Positions 1 to 8,041 of a DNA stretch of 64,000 nucleotides are shown piece by piece (within the stretch, counting starts at the first letter, position 1; every line of letters begins with the position of its first letter). The notes beneath the pieces were generated by a model. The model had not been told where the DNA came from, did no database searches, and saw nothing but the letters and a program-made list of their open reading frames with translations. Made by a program: the position numbers and the translations under genes. The stretch comes from Anaeromyxobacter terrae (GTDB taxonomy: Bacteria > Myxococcota > Myxococcia > Myxococcales > Anaeromyxobacteraceae). Location of the stretch: NCBI RefSeq assembly GCF_022690685.1, contig NZ_JALCYY010000014.1, positions 43,716 to 107,715 of the forward strand. Reading direction: 5' to 3'.

Positions 1-996
1 GGCGACCGGGACCTCCATGAGGCTCACCATCGCGCCGATGGTCGCGATCGCTGCGAGGACGAAGAAGATCGCGGTGAAGAGCCCGCCGAGCGGCATCTGG
101 GCGAAGACGAGCGGGATGGTGTTGAAGAGGAGCCCCGGGCCACCCGCCGGCGTGCCGCCGAGGGCGAACACCGCCGGGAAGATGGCGAGCCCCGCGAGCA
201 GCGACACGAGGGTGTCGGCGAGCGCCACCCGCGTCGCGTTCGGGACGATCCGGGTCTGGTCCGGCATGTACGACCCGTAGGTCGTCATCGTTCCCATGCC
301 GAGCGACAGCTTGAAGAAGGCGAGGCCGAGCGCCGAGAGCAGGACGCTCGCCGTGATCTTGGAGGGGTCCGGGCTGAACAGGTACGAGACGCCGGCGAAG
401 GCGCCGGGGAGCGTGAGGGCGCGGAGATCGCAGACGAGGAGGAGGGCGAAGAGGAGCGGCATGAGGGTCTTCGTGACCTTCTCGATGCCCTGCGAGACGC
501 CGGACGCGATGATGACCGTCGTGAGCGCGAGGACGGCGGCCTGCCAGAAGATGGGCTCCCAGGTCCCGCCCGCCAGGGCGCCGAAGGTCTCGGGCGTGAG
601 CGGCTTGCCGGAGACGAACGCACCCGCCGACTTGAACACGTAGGCGAACACCCAGCCGGCGACGTCCGTGTAGAACGCCATGATGAGGACCGCCGAGACG
701 AGGCCTGCCCAGCCGATCGCCGCCCAGAACGGCTGGCCCGGGACCACCCGGCCATAGGCGCGGACGGCGTCGAGGCGCATTTTCCGGCCGATGACGTGCT
801 CCACGGCCATCACGGGAATCCCGACGAGCGCCACTGCGAGCAGGTAGGTGAGCACGAAGGCGGCGCCGCCGTTCGAGCCGGTGAGGTAGGGGAACTTCCA
901 GATGTTGCCGAGCCCGATGGCGGAGCCGACGGTGGCGGCGAAGGCGCCGAGGTTCGAGGCAAAGGCGTCGCGGCTGGCGGTCTTCGATGCGGGCAT
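1..996 (-). CDS. Sodium:neurotransmitter symporter family (NSS) transporter, C-terminus cut by window edge
   Basis: Reverse-strand reading from an ATG at 996 gives 332 residues that run off the window without a stop. Near the N-terminus lies GLGNIWKFPYL followed by a Gly-rich NGGAAF segment, the hallmark of the first, unwound membrane helix of NSS (LeuT-fold) sodium-coupled amino-acid or neurotransmitter symporters, which sit in the inner membrane. Several further hydrophobic helices follow. Substrate is unknown; bacterial members usually import amino acids. It is divergent from the alanyl-tRNA editing gene at 1101. The family call is firm, the substrate is not. Confidence 0.9.
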   Translation of the reverse strand, partial: MPASKTASRDAFASNLGAFAATVGSAIGLGNIWKFPYLTGSNGGAAFVLTYLLAVALVGIPVMAVEHVIGRKMRLDAVRAYGRVVPGQPFWAAIGWAGLVSAVLIMAFYTDVAGWVFAYVFKSAGAFVSGKPLTPETFGALAGGTWEPIFWQAAVLALTTVIIASGVSQGIEKVTKTLMPLLFALLLVCDLRALTLPGAFAGVSYLFSPDPSKITASVLLSALGLAFFKLSLGMGTMTTYGSYMPDQTRIVPNATRVALADTLVSLLAGLAIFPAVFALGGTPAGGPGLLFNTIPLVFAQMPLGGLFTAIFFVLAAIATIGAMVSLMEVPVA

Positions 997-1100
997 GGGG
1001 CTCCTCGGCGTCTCTCGAGCCGGTTTCGAGGGTGCCCATCTAACACCGCGCGGGGGCGGTAATCTTGCGCGAGGACATGGGCGGCTCGAGGAGGGAACCG

Positions 1101-1820
1101 ATGACGACGAGGCTCTATCTGGAGGACGCCTACCTCCGCGAGTTCGAGGCCGAGGTGCAGGAGAGCGCCGGCGGCGCCTGCACTCTGTCGCGGACGGCCT
1201 TCTTCCCGGGCGGCGGCGGCCAGCCGCCGGACCGCGGCGCGCTCGCCATGGGCGGCGAGGGCGGCGAGACCCTGCCGGTCGCCGCGGTTCACGAGGACGA
1301 CGCCGGCCGGATCTGGCACGCGGTCGGCCGCGAGCTCGCGCCGGGCCAGCGGGTCCGGGGGATCCTGGACTGGCCGTGGCGTTACGCGCTCATGCGCCAC
1401 CATGGCCTCATGCACGTGGTGAACACGGTGGCGCGCGAGGCGTTCGGCGGGATCATCACCGGCGTCCAGCTCGGCGCGGACCGCTCACGCATCGACTTCA
1501 GGCTGCCGTCGTTCGCGCGCGAGCAGATCGGCGAGCTCGAGGCGCGAGTTAACGCGGTGATCGAGCGGGGCCTGCGCGTCACCTCGGCGATCATCGGCGA
1601 GGAGGAGTTCCGGGCGCGTCCCGAGCTCGTCCGGACCCTGAACGTCCTCCCGCCCGTGGTGGACGGCCGCGTGCGGATCGTCGAGCTGGAGGGCTTCGAC
1701 GCGCAGGCGTGCGGCGGGACGCACGTGCACTCGACGGAGGAGATCGGCCGCGCGCGCGTCGCGAGGTTCGACAACAAGGGGAAGGACAACAAGCGCTTCT
1801 ACTGGGAGCTCACGGGGTGA
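1101..1820 (+). CDS. alaX: Alanyl-tRNA editing protein (AlaX family)
   Basis: This 239-residue protein matches the free-standing editing domain of alanyl-tRNA synthetase, which hydrolyses mischarged Ser- or Gly-tRNA(Ala) in the cytoplasm. The zinc-binding motifs of the family are visible: HHGLMH in the centre (HxxxH) and CGGTHVHSTEEIG near the end (CxxxH). The N-terminal part (residues 1 to about 90) resembles the AlaRS C-terminal-like barrel of longer AlaX forms, with FFPGGGGQPPD. I chose the ATG at 1101 because a GAGGAGGG ribosome site lies just before it; an in-frame start at 1065 would add 12 unlikely residues. Confidence 0.93.
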   Translation: MTTRLYLEDAYLREFEAEVQESAGGACTLSRTAFFPGGGGQPPDRGALAMGGEGGETLPVAAVHEDDAGRIWHAVGRELAPGQRVRGILDWPWRYALMRHHGLMHVVNTVAREAFGGIITGVQLGADRSRIDFRLPSFAREQIGELEARVNAVIERGLRVTSAIIGEEEFRARPELVRTLNVLPPVVDGRVRIVELEGFDAQACGGTHVHSTEEIGRARVARFDNKGKDNKRFYWELTG

Positions 1821-1854
1821 GCCCGCGGACCGGCGCCCGCGGCCCTCGCCCGCC

Positions 1855-2220
1855 TCACGGCCAGGTGTTGGCGTCGTCGCCGAGGGGGCCGCGCTGCTCG
1901 CGGCAGACGCAGAAGCGCTGGCCGGTGGGGGCCTCCATCACCCACCACGTCCGCACCTGGGCGACCCGCTTCGCCCCGAGCGCTTCGAGCCGGCGTACCT
2001 CGGCCTCGACGTCGCTGGACTCGATGTCGAGGTGGACGCGGCTCGGGTGGTCGACCCGCTGGAGGAGCACGATGAGCCGGTCCCGGTCCTCGAGCGTCAC
2101 GTAGTTCCCCTCGCGCTCGCGTTCGGGACGGCCGAGCGCGCCCGACCAGAAGCGCGAGGCCACGTCGAGGTCGCCGTCCTTGCAGTCGATCGTCACCGCG
2201 CAGAGCCTGCTCTTGTGCAT
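1855..2220 (-). CDS. VOC (glyoxalase/bleomycin-resistance-like) family protein
   Basis: A 121-residue single-domain protein with the beta-alpha-beta-beta-beta pattern of vicinal oxygen chelate proteins. It opens with a short strand (RLCAVTIDCKD), then FWSGALGRP, as in glyoxalase-like proteins, and has VHLDIESSDVEAEVRRLEALGA in the second half, the usual helix linking the two modules (shown here only as description). It likely binds a small ligand or metal in the cytoplasm; the reaction cannot be told. It converges on alaX and lies downstream of the outer-membrane gene at 2323 on the same strand. Confidence 0.8.
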   Translation of the reverse strand: MHKSRLCAVTIDCKDGDLDVASRFWSGALGRPEREREGNYVTLEDRDRLIVLLQRVDHPSRVHLDIESSDVEAEVRRLEALGAKRVAQVRTWWVMEAPTGQRFCVCREQRGPLGDDANTWP

Positions 2221-2281
2221 GTCACCTCCGGTGCTGGCGATTGTAGCGAAGGGCGAGGGGCGCGGCAGCCCCGCGTCGAGG

Positions 2282-2313
2282 CCCTCTCCCCCCGGCGCGC
2301 CGGGGGGAGAGGG
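2282..2313. repeat. Perfect 32-nt GC-rich palindrome, possible terminator
   Basis: Positions 2282 to 2313 form a perfect inverted repeat with no unpaired centre (left arm CCCTCTCCCCCCGGCG and its exact complement). It lies just after the stop of the outer-membrane gene at 2323 and before the VOC gene. There is no T-run, so if it ends transcription it would be by structure alone. It may also be a small dispersed palindromic repeat; no second copy is in this window. Confidence 0.6.
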
Positions 2314-2322
2314 AGCGGAGCT

Positions 2323-2958
2323 TTAAAGGTCGAACCGCCCGCGGATGCCGAACTGCAGCCACTCGTGCATCGCCTTCTGGTCGATCTCGCCGGACATGGT
2401 GATGCCGGAGCCGTCGTCGATCGAGGTGTTCGAGTAGCGCGCGAGGCTGAGCCCGAGGTACGGCCCGATCGCGAACTGCGGGTTCACCACGTAGTCGGCG
2501 CCGCCGGTGAGGTTCAGGAGCTCGAACCCGCGGAACGAGACGGAGACCTTCTGGCCGCCGGACTCCGCGCTCAGGCTGCCCCACTCGTACCCGGCGCCCA
2601 CGCCGGCGAACGGCCTGAGCTGCCCCATGGGAGCGAAGGTGTAGATCCCCTGCACGCCCGCCCGGACGACGCGCGTGGAGCAGTCGACCTGATCGCAGAT
2701 CTGCTTGAACTGGTCGCCGGTCTGGCCGAAGCCGTACGAGACGTACCCGCCGAGGGCGAAGCTAGGGGTGAGCGCGTAGGTGGCGTCGAGCTGGATGGGG
2801 ATCTGGCTCTTGATGCCGTCCGACATCTTCGAGTCCTTCGCGGCGTCGCCGAGCGCGGGGGCGTACCCGAGCCGGAGGCCGAGCGAGACCTGGGCGTGAG
2901 AGGCGAACGGGACTGCGAGCAGCGTGAGGGCAAACAGGGCAGGGAGCAGCTTGCGCAT
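2323..2958 (-). CDS. Outer-membrane beta-barrel protein
   Basis: A 211-residue protein with a clear Sec signal peptide (MRKLLPALFALTLLAVPF, cleavage after HA near residue 22). The mature part has alternating amphipathic strands with many Gly and aromatic residues (SLGLRLGYAPALG, FALGGYVSYGFG, PFAGVGAGYEWG) and ends in GIRGRFDL, close to the aromatic C-terminus expected for barrels. It looks like a small 8-stranded barrel of the OmpA/OmpW-like fold. No enzymatic motif is visible. The role is unknown. Confidence 0.75.
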   Translation of the reverse strand: MRKLLPALFALTLLAVPFASHAQVSLGLRLGYAPALGDAAKDSKMSDGIKSQIPIQLDATYALTPSFALGGYVSYGFGQTGDQFKQICDQVDCSTRVVRAGVQGIYTFAPMGQLRPFAGVGAGYEWGSLSAESGGQKVSVSFRGFELLNLTGGADYVVNPQFAIGPYLGLSLARYSNTSIDDGSGITMSGEIDQKAMHEWLQFGIRGRFDL

Positions 2959-3164
2959 GGGGATCTCTCCTCGTGAGGGTAGGACCGCTGCGCCCCGCTG
3001 TTCACCGAACGTGCCAGGGCCGCGCCGTCGCGATGCTCCCGAGGGATCTCCGATGCTTCGGCGGCGCCGTGTGGTCCCGGAGGATACGTGCGCTCACGTG
3101 AGCCCTGCGCACGCGCGGTGCGCGTTCGCCACGTCGGGGGAACGAGCCACAGGGCGGGAGCGCG

Positions 3165-3593
3165 TCAATGTCCGCGCGGCCCACCGCGCAGCGCGTCGAC
3201 CGAGATCGCCCCCGGCCCGCGCGCCGTCACGTAGAGGAAGAGGAAGCAGTACAGGGCGGCGAGCTCGCCCTTGTTCACCGCGGGCAGCCACGCGAAGCCG
3301 GAGAGGGCGAGCTTCCAGTGGAACTGGAGATAGGCGACGGCCATCGTGCCCGAGGCGAGGAACGCCGCGGCGCGCGTGAAGAGCCCGAGCGCGATGAGCG
3401 TCCCGGCGGCGAGCTCGATGATCCCGCCGAACCAGAGCTGCGTGCCGGCCGCGGGGCCGGGCCCGGCGGCGAGCCAGCCGAGGATCTTCTGGGCGCCGTG
3501 GAACATGAACATCGCGCCGGCGACGGCGCGCAGCGCGGTGTAGAGCGGGGTCTCGAGACGCGCGGCGGTCGCGGCCAGGGCACGGGTGGTCAT
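3165..3593 (-). CDS. DoxX family membrane protein
   Basis: A 142-residue protein with four hydrophobic segments. The DoxX signature is present: LRAVAGAMFMFHGAQKILGW, then GGIIELAAGTLIALGLFTRAAAF. DoxX proteins are inner-membrane proteins linked in some bacteria to redox stress handling; the molecular role is not settled. The gene is divergent from the ArsR-type regulator at 3731, with an operator-like palindrome (3694-3711) in the shared region, so the regulator may control it. Confidence 0.87.
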   Translation of the reverse strand: MTTRALAATAARLETPLYTALRAVAGAMFMFHGAQKILGWLAAGPGPAAGTQLWFGGIIELAAGTLIALGLFTRAAAFLASGTMAVAYLQFHWKLALSGFAWLPAVNKGELAALYCFLFLYVTARGPGAISVDALRGGPRGH

Positions 3594-3693
3594 GCCCGGA
3601 TACCTAACGACGGGCCGGCGCGCCTCGCGAGCCTTTCAGCAGCGCTCCGTCACCTACACCGGCGCCGCCGGAGGTGCGCCTTGACTCGAGAAT

Positions 3694-3711
3694 CATCGAC
3701 GGTTATCGATG
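3694..3711. promoter_or_regulatory. Putative operator palindrome 1 for the ArsR-type regulator
   Basis: CATCGACGGTTATCGATG is an interrupted palindrome, CATCGA-N6-TCGATG. It lies between the divergent doxX-like gene (start 3593) and the regulator (start 3731), 19 bases before the regulator ATG. The core ATCGA-N6-TCGAT recurs with the same spacing at 4106-4121 upstream of the next gene, which supports one dimeric protein binding both. Confidence 0.6.
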
Positions 3712-3730
3712 CCCTCGGGGGGCGGTCACC

Positions 3731-4063
3731 ATGCCGGTCGGGCTCACCGACGAAGAGTTCTGCACCATCGCCAGGGCGCTCGCGGATCCTCAGCGCTGCG
3801 AGATCCTGGAGCGCGCGTCCGCCGCCGGCGAGCTCCCGTGCTCGGCGATCGTCGAGTCGGCCGCGCTCTGCCAGTCCACGGTGTCGCACCACCTGAAGGA
3901 GCTCGCGAACGCGCAGCTCCTCGAGCGGCGGCGGGACGGCCACTTCACCTACTACCGCTTCCGGCGCGACGTGATGGAGGCGTACCTCGACGCGCTGCGG
4001 GCGCGGACCCTCTCGGGCGCGGGCCGCCCCAAGCCCGCGGAACGAAAGGCGCGCAGCCTGTGA
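3731..4063 (+). CDS. ArsR/SmtB-type winged-helix transcriptional regulator
   Basis: A 110-residue cytoplasmic DNA-binding protein. The winged-helix pattern is clear: FCTIARALADPQRCEILE, a recognition helix in ALCQSTVSHHLKELANA, and a wing in LLERRRDGHFTYYRF. The metal-site sequence ELCVCD of classical ArsR is replaced by ELPCSA, so the signal is probably not arsenite-type metal binding, though four cysteines are present. I prefer the ATG at 3731; an upstream start at 3674 would run through the palindrome at 3694-3711. Probable autoregulation and control of the flanking genes. Confidence 0.88.
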   Translation: MPVGLTDEEFCTIARALADPQRCEILERASAAGELPCSAIVESAALCQSTVSHHLKELANAQLLERRRDGHFTYYRFRRDVMEAYLDALRARTLSGAGRPKPAERKARSL

Positions 4064-4103
4064 GCGTAGCGGCCGTGCCCTCGAGCCACGGCCGTTCCGG
4101 TTG

Positions 4104-4123
4104 AAATCGACAGATTTCGATTT
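4104..4123. promoter_or_regulatory. Putative operator palindrome 2 for the ArsR-type regulator
   Basis: AAATCGACAGATTTCGATTT is AAATCGA-N6-TCGATTT, with core ATCGA-N6-TCGAT identical in sequence and spacing to the palindrome at 3694-3711. It is 23 bases before the start of the small gene at 4147. The AT-rich stretch here (about 4100-4130) stands out in this GC-rich DNA and could also hold promoter elements. Confidence 0.6.
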
Positions 4124-4146
4124 AAGTAACTGACCAGGAGCGTGCG

Positions 4147-4380
4147 ATGAACACCTGGTCCCTCGTCCCGATGCTGCTCGTCGATCCCGCCGTGCCCGTG
4201 GAGGCGCGCCTCGCGCTGCACGCCTCGCTGTTGATGAGCGACGCGGTCCGCGCTCGCGAGGCGCGCGCCCTCGCCGGCCGCGTCCTCGTCGAGCGCAGGA
4301 TGCTGTCGGCTCGCGACGCGGCGGAGCTGGTCGGGGTCGAGGCCGTGGCGATCGAATCCCACCTGCCGCTCGCCGCGTGA
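4147..4380 (+). CDS. Small hypothetical protein, likely regulated by the ArsR-type gene
   Basis: A 77-residue acidic to neutral, Ala- and Leu-rich protein, mostly helical in appearance (VEARLALHASLLMSDAVRAR and similar stretches). I do not recognise a family. An AGGAG site precedes the ATG by 6 to 7 bases. It follows the regulator at 3731 and has its own copy of the operator palindrome upstream, which argues that it is a real, regulated gene rather than chance. A compact three-helix or helix-turn-helix-like fold is possible but unproven. Confidence 0.6.
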   Translation: MNTWSLVPMLLVDPAVPVEARLALHASLLMSDAVRAREARALAGRVLVERRMLSARDAAELVGVEAVAIESHLPLAA

Positions 4381-4442
4381 GGGGGCCCGCTCCCCGTTTC
4401 CGACGGAACGCGCCGAGCCGCGCGGCCGATTAGTGTCGGGCC

Positions 4443-5045
4443 ATGGGAAAGACCCGGCTCGAAGCCTTCAGCGACGGCGTGCTCGCGATCGTCATCACGA
4501 TCATGGTGCTCGAGCTGCGCGTCCCGGAGGGAGGTCACGACCTCGCCGCGCTGCGGCCGCTCCTGCCGGTGTTCCTGAGCTACGTGCTCAGCTTCGTGTA
4601 CGTCGGGCTCTACTGGAACAACCACCACCACATGCTCCACGCGACGCACCGCGTGAGCGGGCGCATCCTCTGGGCGAACCTGCACCTCTTGTTCTGGCTC
4701 TCGCTCGTGCCGTTCACCACGCACTGGGTCGGAGAGAGCCCGAACGAACCGTGGCCGGCGGCGGTGTACGGCTGCGTGCTGCTCTCGGCCGCGATCGCCT
4801 ACTACCTCTTGCAGGGCTCGATCCTCGCGCACGAGGGGCCCGGCTCGACGCTCGCCCGCGCGATCGGGAGCGACTGGAAGGGGAAGAGCTCGCCGATCGT
4901 CTACGCGCTCGCGATCGGGCTCGCGTTCGTCCATCCGTGGATGTCGTACGCGCTCTACGTCCTCGTCGCGATCGTCTGGCTCGTCCCCGACAGGCGGATC
5001 GAGCGGAGGCTCGACTCGCCGGGCAGGGAAGTCGACACCCAGTGA
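4443..5045 (+). CDS. TMEM175-family (DUF1211) potassium-channel-like membrane protein
   Basis: A 200-residue protein with about six transmembrane helices. The first helix starts with RLEAFSDGVLAIVITIMVLE, the FSDG pattern (residues 9-12) that lines the pore of bacterial and lysosomal TMEM175 potassium channels. SYVLSFVYVGLYWNNHHHM and LLFWLSLVPFTTHWVGE are also typical. Predicted role is potassium conductance across the inner membrane, by family. It stands alone after the small gene at 4147. Confidence 0.88.
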   Translation: MGKTRLEAFSDGVLAIVITIMVLELRVPEGGHDLAALRPLLPVFLSYVLSFVYVGLYWNNHHHMLHATHRVSGRILWANLHLLFWLSLVPFTTHWVGESPNEPWPAAVYGCVLLSAAIAYYLLQGSILAHEGPGSTLARAIGSDWKGKSSPIVYALAIGLAFVHPWMSYALYVLVAIVWLVPDRRIERRLDSPGREVDTQ

Positions 5046-5136
5046 AGAGCCGGCGGCCGCGTCGTCTCACGTCCCGGCGGGTCGACGCTCATCCCGCAGG
5101 TCGCCGTGGATCACGGCGAGCTCGTTCGCGGCGGCA

Positions 5137-5586
5137 TCACGTCAGATCCCTGCGCGAAGGGACGAGCGCCCGCAGCCGGGCCTCGCGCAGGAACAGCCCT
5201 CCCCACAGCAGCGCGCCCACGTAGACCGGGAAGAGGACGTGGCTCACGAGCGGGTCGCCGACGCGCACGTGGGTGGAGACGGCGCCGCCCAGATAGCCCG
5301 TCAGCAGGATCGCGCCGAGCACCGAGGTCCTTGGCGCGAGGTAGACGGCGAGGAGGGCGAGCTCGAGCGCGCCGATCCCGCGGGCGAGGCCGACCGGATA
5401 GCCGAGCCGGGCCATGGACTCCACGACCGGCTCCGGCACGAGCAGCTTGATGACGCCGTCGAGGGCGAGGAACAGCGCGGCGAAGGCGCTCAGGGACCGT
5501 CCGGCCCAGAGCCCCTTCCGCGAGGCGTGGCGCGCGGCGCGCGCGGGCGCTGCCGCGAGCTCGGCAGGGGCGGCGCTCGCGCTCAT
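5137..5586 (-). CDS. DoxX-like small integral membrane protein
   Basis: A 149-residue membrane protein with four hydrophobic helices; ALFLALDGVIKLLVPEPV and GYPVGLARGIGALELALLAV resemble the DoxX-like (DUF4260/DoxX_2) group. Its ATG at 5586 overlaps the stop of the upstream tandem YciI gene (ATGA at 5583-5586), so the two are translationally coupled. This YciI plus DoxX-like pairing is seen in soil bacteria, often as small stress or detoxification operons, but no defined reaction is known. Confidence 0.8.
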   Translation of the reverse strand: MSASAAPAELAAAPARAARHASRKGLWAGRSLSAFAALFLALDGVIKLLVPEPVVESMARLGYPVGLARGIGALELALLAVYLAPRTSVLGAILLTGYLGGAVSTHVRVGDPLVSHVLFPVYVGALLWGGLFLREARLRALVPSRRDLT

Positions 5587-6338
5587 GCGATCCCCCGCTC
5601 CGGCGCGGAGTGCTCGACGTCGAACAGCGGGCGGACGTCCATCTCGACGTCGCCCACGACGTCCGCGAAGCGCTGGGCCCAGTAGAAGACGTCGTCCTTC
5701 GTCTTCACGTCCAAGATGACGAAGCCGGCGATGAGCTCCTTCGACTCGGCGAAGGGGCCGTCGATCACCGTGCGCTTGCCGCCGCGGTACCGGAGGCGCC
5801 ACCCCGTGGAGCTGGGCATCAGCCCCTCGGTCGCGAGGAGCACGCCGGCCTTCGACATGTCCTCCACGAGCTTCGCCATGTCGGCCATCATCTGCGGGCT
5901 GGGCGGAGCGCCCGCCTCCGAGCTCTCGTCCGCCTTGTGCACGGCGAGGACGCGCAGGGGCGCGTCCGTCGGCTTCGGCATCACCCCGAGATCCCAGGGC
6001 TCGGTCACCGGCCCCACGTCGATCTCCACGTCTCCCACGATCCGGGCGAAGCGCGTAGCCCACTCGATGGCCTCGTCCATCGACTGCACCTTCATGAGCG
6101 CGAAGCCGGCGACGAGCTCGTTCGAGCCGACGAGCGGGCCCTTCGTCAGGGTGCGCTGGCCCCGGGAGAAGTTGAGGCGCACGCGCGTCGAGCTCGGCCG
6201 GAGCCCCTCCCCGTTGCGGAACACGCCGGCCTTCGCCGCGTCCTGGACGAGCTTCCCCATCCCAGCCATGAGCTCCGGGCTGGGGAGGACGCCCGCCTCG
6301 GTGCTCGCGTTCACCTTGTGCATGATCATGTAGCGCAT
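5583..6338 (-). CDS. Tandem YCII-domain protein (two YciI units fused)
   Basis: A 251-residue protein made of two YciI-related domains in a row. Unit one (residues 1 to about 115) starts MRYMIMHKVNASTEAG and contains GPLVGSNELVAGFALMKVQS; unit two (about 128 to 240) has LRVLAVHKADESSEAG and GPFAESKELIAGFVILDVKT. YciI domains have a ferredoxin-like fold with a conserved His-Asp pair and resemble muconolactone isomerase. Family members from this group are often mis-called sigma-factor-associated DGPF proteins. Coupled to the DoxX-like gene downstream. Confidence 0.85.
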   Translation of the reverse strand: MRYMIMHKVNASTEAGVLPSPELMAGMGKLVQDAAKAGVFRNGEGLRPSSTRVRLNFSRGQRTLTKGPLVGSNELVAGFALMKVQSMDEAIEWATRFARIVGDVEIDVGPVTEPWDLGVMPKPTDAPLRVLAVHKADESSEAGAPPSPQMMADMAKLVEDMSKAGVLLATEGLMPSSTGWRLRYRGGKRTVIDGPFAESKELIAGFVILDVKTKDDVFYWAQRFADVVGDVEMDVRPLFDVEHSAPERGIA

Positions 6339-6610
6339 CGCCGTCTCTCCTTCGGTGGGCCGGGGTCGAGCTCCCGGGTCTAAGGGGACGTCGAACGACG
6401 CTCCGCGAGATCGACACGGCGGCCCGGTCTCCTTTCGGGGACCGACGAATTCCAGGAATGAGGATCACGAAGAGGCGGGCGCGCGGCGACGCGAGCGCGT
6501 GACGGCGGCAACGCCGCCCCGTGCGACATCCTGTCCAGAATCCTCACGGCGAGCCCGGGCTCTCAGGCTCGATCGCCCGGTCGCGCGGCACCGCCGCGAA
6601 AGGAACCGCC

Positions 6611-7489
6611 ATGAAGATGAGACTCGCCCTCGGCTACCTCCTCCTCGCCACCTCGGCCCTCGCAGCCGACCCCGCGATGAAGCCCTTCGTGCTCGCCTCG
6701 CGTGGCTCCGGAGACGTGGACGGTGCGGCGAAGACGGCCAGGCAGAAGCTCCAGGCCGCGGGCTTCGAGATCGCCGGGAGCTACGCGCCCTATCCCGGCG
6801 CCCTCGTGCTGGCGGTGACGAACGAGACCCTGAAGACCGAGGCGTCCAGGACCCCCGCCGGCGGCTACGCCGCGGCCCAGCGCGTCACGATCACGAAGAT
6901 GGGCGAGGAGGTCCAGGTCGCCTACACGAACCCGTCGTACATGGCGGCGGCCTATCGCCTCCCCGGCGACCTCGCTCGGGTCGCGGCAGCTCTCGAGGGC
7001 GCGCTGGGGCGGATGGAGGAGTACGGGCCGTCCGAGGGAAGGAGCGCGAAGGACCTTCGCAAGTACCACTACATGGTCGGCATGGAGTACTTCGACGAGC
7101 CGTCGAAGCTCGGCCAGTTCGCGAGCCATGACGAGGCGGTCAAGGCGGTCGAGGCCGGACTCGCCGAGCGGCGCGGCGGATCGAGCAAGGTCTACCGGAT
7201 CGACCTCCCAGACGGCAGGCAGACGGTGTTCGGCGTGGCGCTCGCCGACGGCTGCTCGGGCGACGCGCGCATCATGAGCGAGATCGACTTCAAGGCGATC
7301 CGCTCCACCGGCCACCTGCCGTACGAGATCCTCGTCACGGACGGTGACGTTCGCGCGCTCTACGCCCGCTTCCGGATCGCGGTGAACTTCCCGGACCTCA
7401 AGATGATGGGCTCGCACAGCTTCATGAACATCCGCTGCGCGCCCGAGGCGATCGAGAAGGCGCTGAAGGCGGTGGCCGGGACGAGGTAG
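6611..7489 (+). CDS. Exported protein of unknown function (possible DUF302-like N-terminal half)
   Basis: A 292-residue protein with a signal peptide (MKMRLALGYLLLATSALA, residues 1-18). The ATG at 6611 is preceded by GGAACC; an upstream in-frame start at 6521 would hide the signal peptide. The first half (QKLQAAGFEIAGSYAPYPGA, ALVLAVTNETL) weakly recalls DUF302-type alpha-beta domains that bind small molecules; the second half has a SYMAAAYRLPGDLARV-like helix and no known motif. Probably periplasmic. The family resemblance is only suggestive. Confidence 0.7.
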   Translation: MKMRLALGYLLLATSALAADPAMKPFVLASRGSGDVDGAAKTARQKLQAAGFEIAGSYAPYPGALVLAVTNETLKTEASRTPAGGYAAAQRVTITKMGEEVQVAYTNPSYMAAAYRLPGDLARVAAALEGALGRMEEYGPSEGRSAKDLRKYHYMVGMEYFDEPSKLGQFASHDEAVKAVEAGLAERRGGSSKVYRIDLPDGRQTVFGVALADGCSGDARIMSEIDFKAIRSTGHLPYEILVTDGDVRALYARFRIAVNFPDLKMMGSHSFMNIRCAPEAIEKALKAVAGTR

Positions 7490-7653
7490 GCGACCTCGGG
7501 GCCGCAACGCACTGCTCGGGATCCTGCATGCCCGCATGCCCACCGCTCGAGCCGGCGGGTGTGGGCCGCGGACCACGCGTGCGAGCGAGGGCGCGTCGCT
7601 TTCGGAGAGGCTTCGGGGCGCGCAAGCTGCGGGTGGTGGGACCGGGAGGAACC

Positions 7654-8025
7654 ATGGTCCATATCGGAGAGCTGAGCGAGAACATGACGCTCCGCGCGCG
7701 CGACGGCGTGGAGCTCGGGACGATCATCCGGCTCGAGCCGGCCGGGATCCTCGTCGAGAGCGGGGTGTCCTTCCTGAAGGACCATCTGGTCCCGATCGAC
7801 CTCGTGAGCGAGGTGCGGGACGGAGCTGCGTACCTGTCCGTCACGCGTGGGGAGCTCCGGCTCGAGCGCGAGGGCCACACCGCGATCGCAGAACGGAGGG
7901 TTCGCGACGAGAGCTCGGAGTTCGCGCACGAGGACCAGGGGCTCGTAGCTCCGGGCGACAACGTGAGGGAAGGCGAGGCCGCCCACGCCGAGGAAGGCGA
8001 AGGATCGGGCGCGCCCATGACCTGA
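7654..8025 (+). CDS. DUF2171 / PRC-barrel-like protein
   Basis: A 123-residue protein. The first 70 residues (ENMTLRARDGVELGTIIRLE, then FLKDHLVPIDLVSEVRDGAAY) match the pattern of DUF2171, a small barrel related to PRC domains, which are thought to bind partner proteins or RNA. The rest is charged and likely flexible. A GGGAGGA ribosome site stands 3 bases before the ATG at 7654, which decides against the longer reading from 7528. Confidence 0.75.
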   Translation: MVHIGELSENMTLRARDGVELGTIIRLEPAGILVESGVSFLKDHLVPIDLVSEVRDGAAYLSVTRGELRLEREGHTAIAERRVRDESSEFAHEDQGLVAPGDNVREGEAAHAEEGEGSGAPMT

Positions 8026-8041
8026 AGCTCGCGGCGACGGG

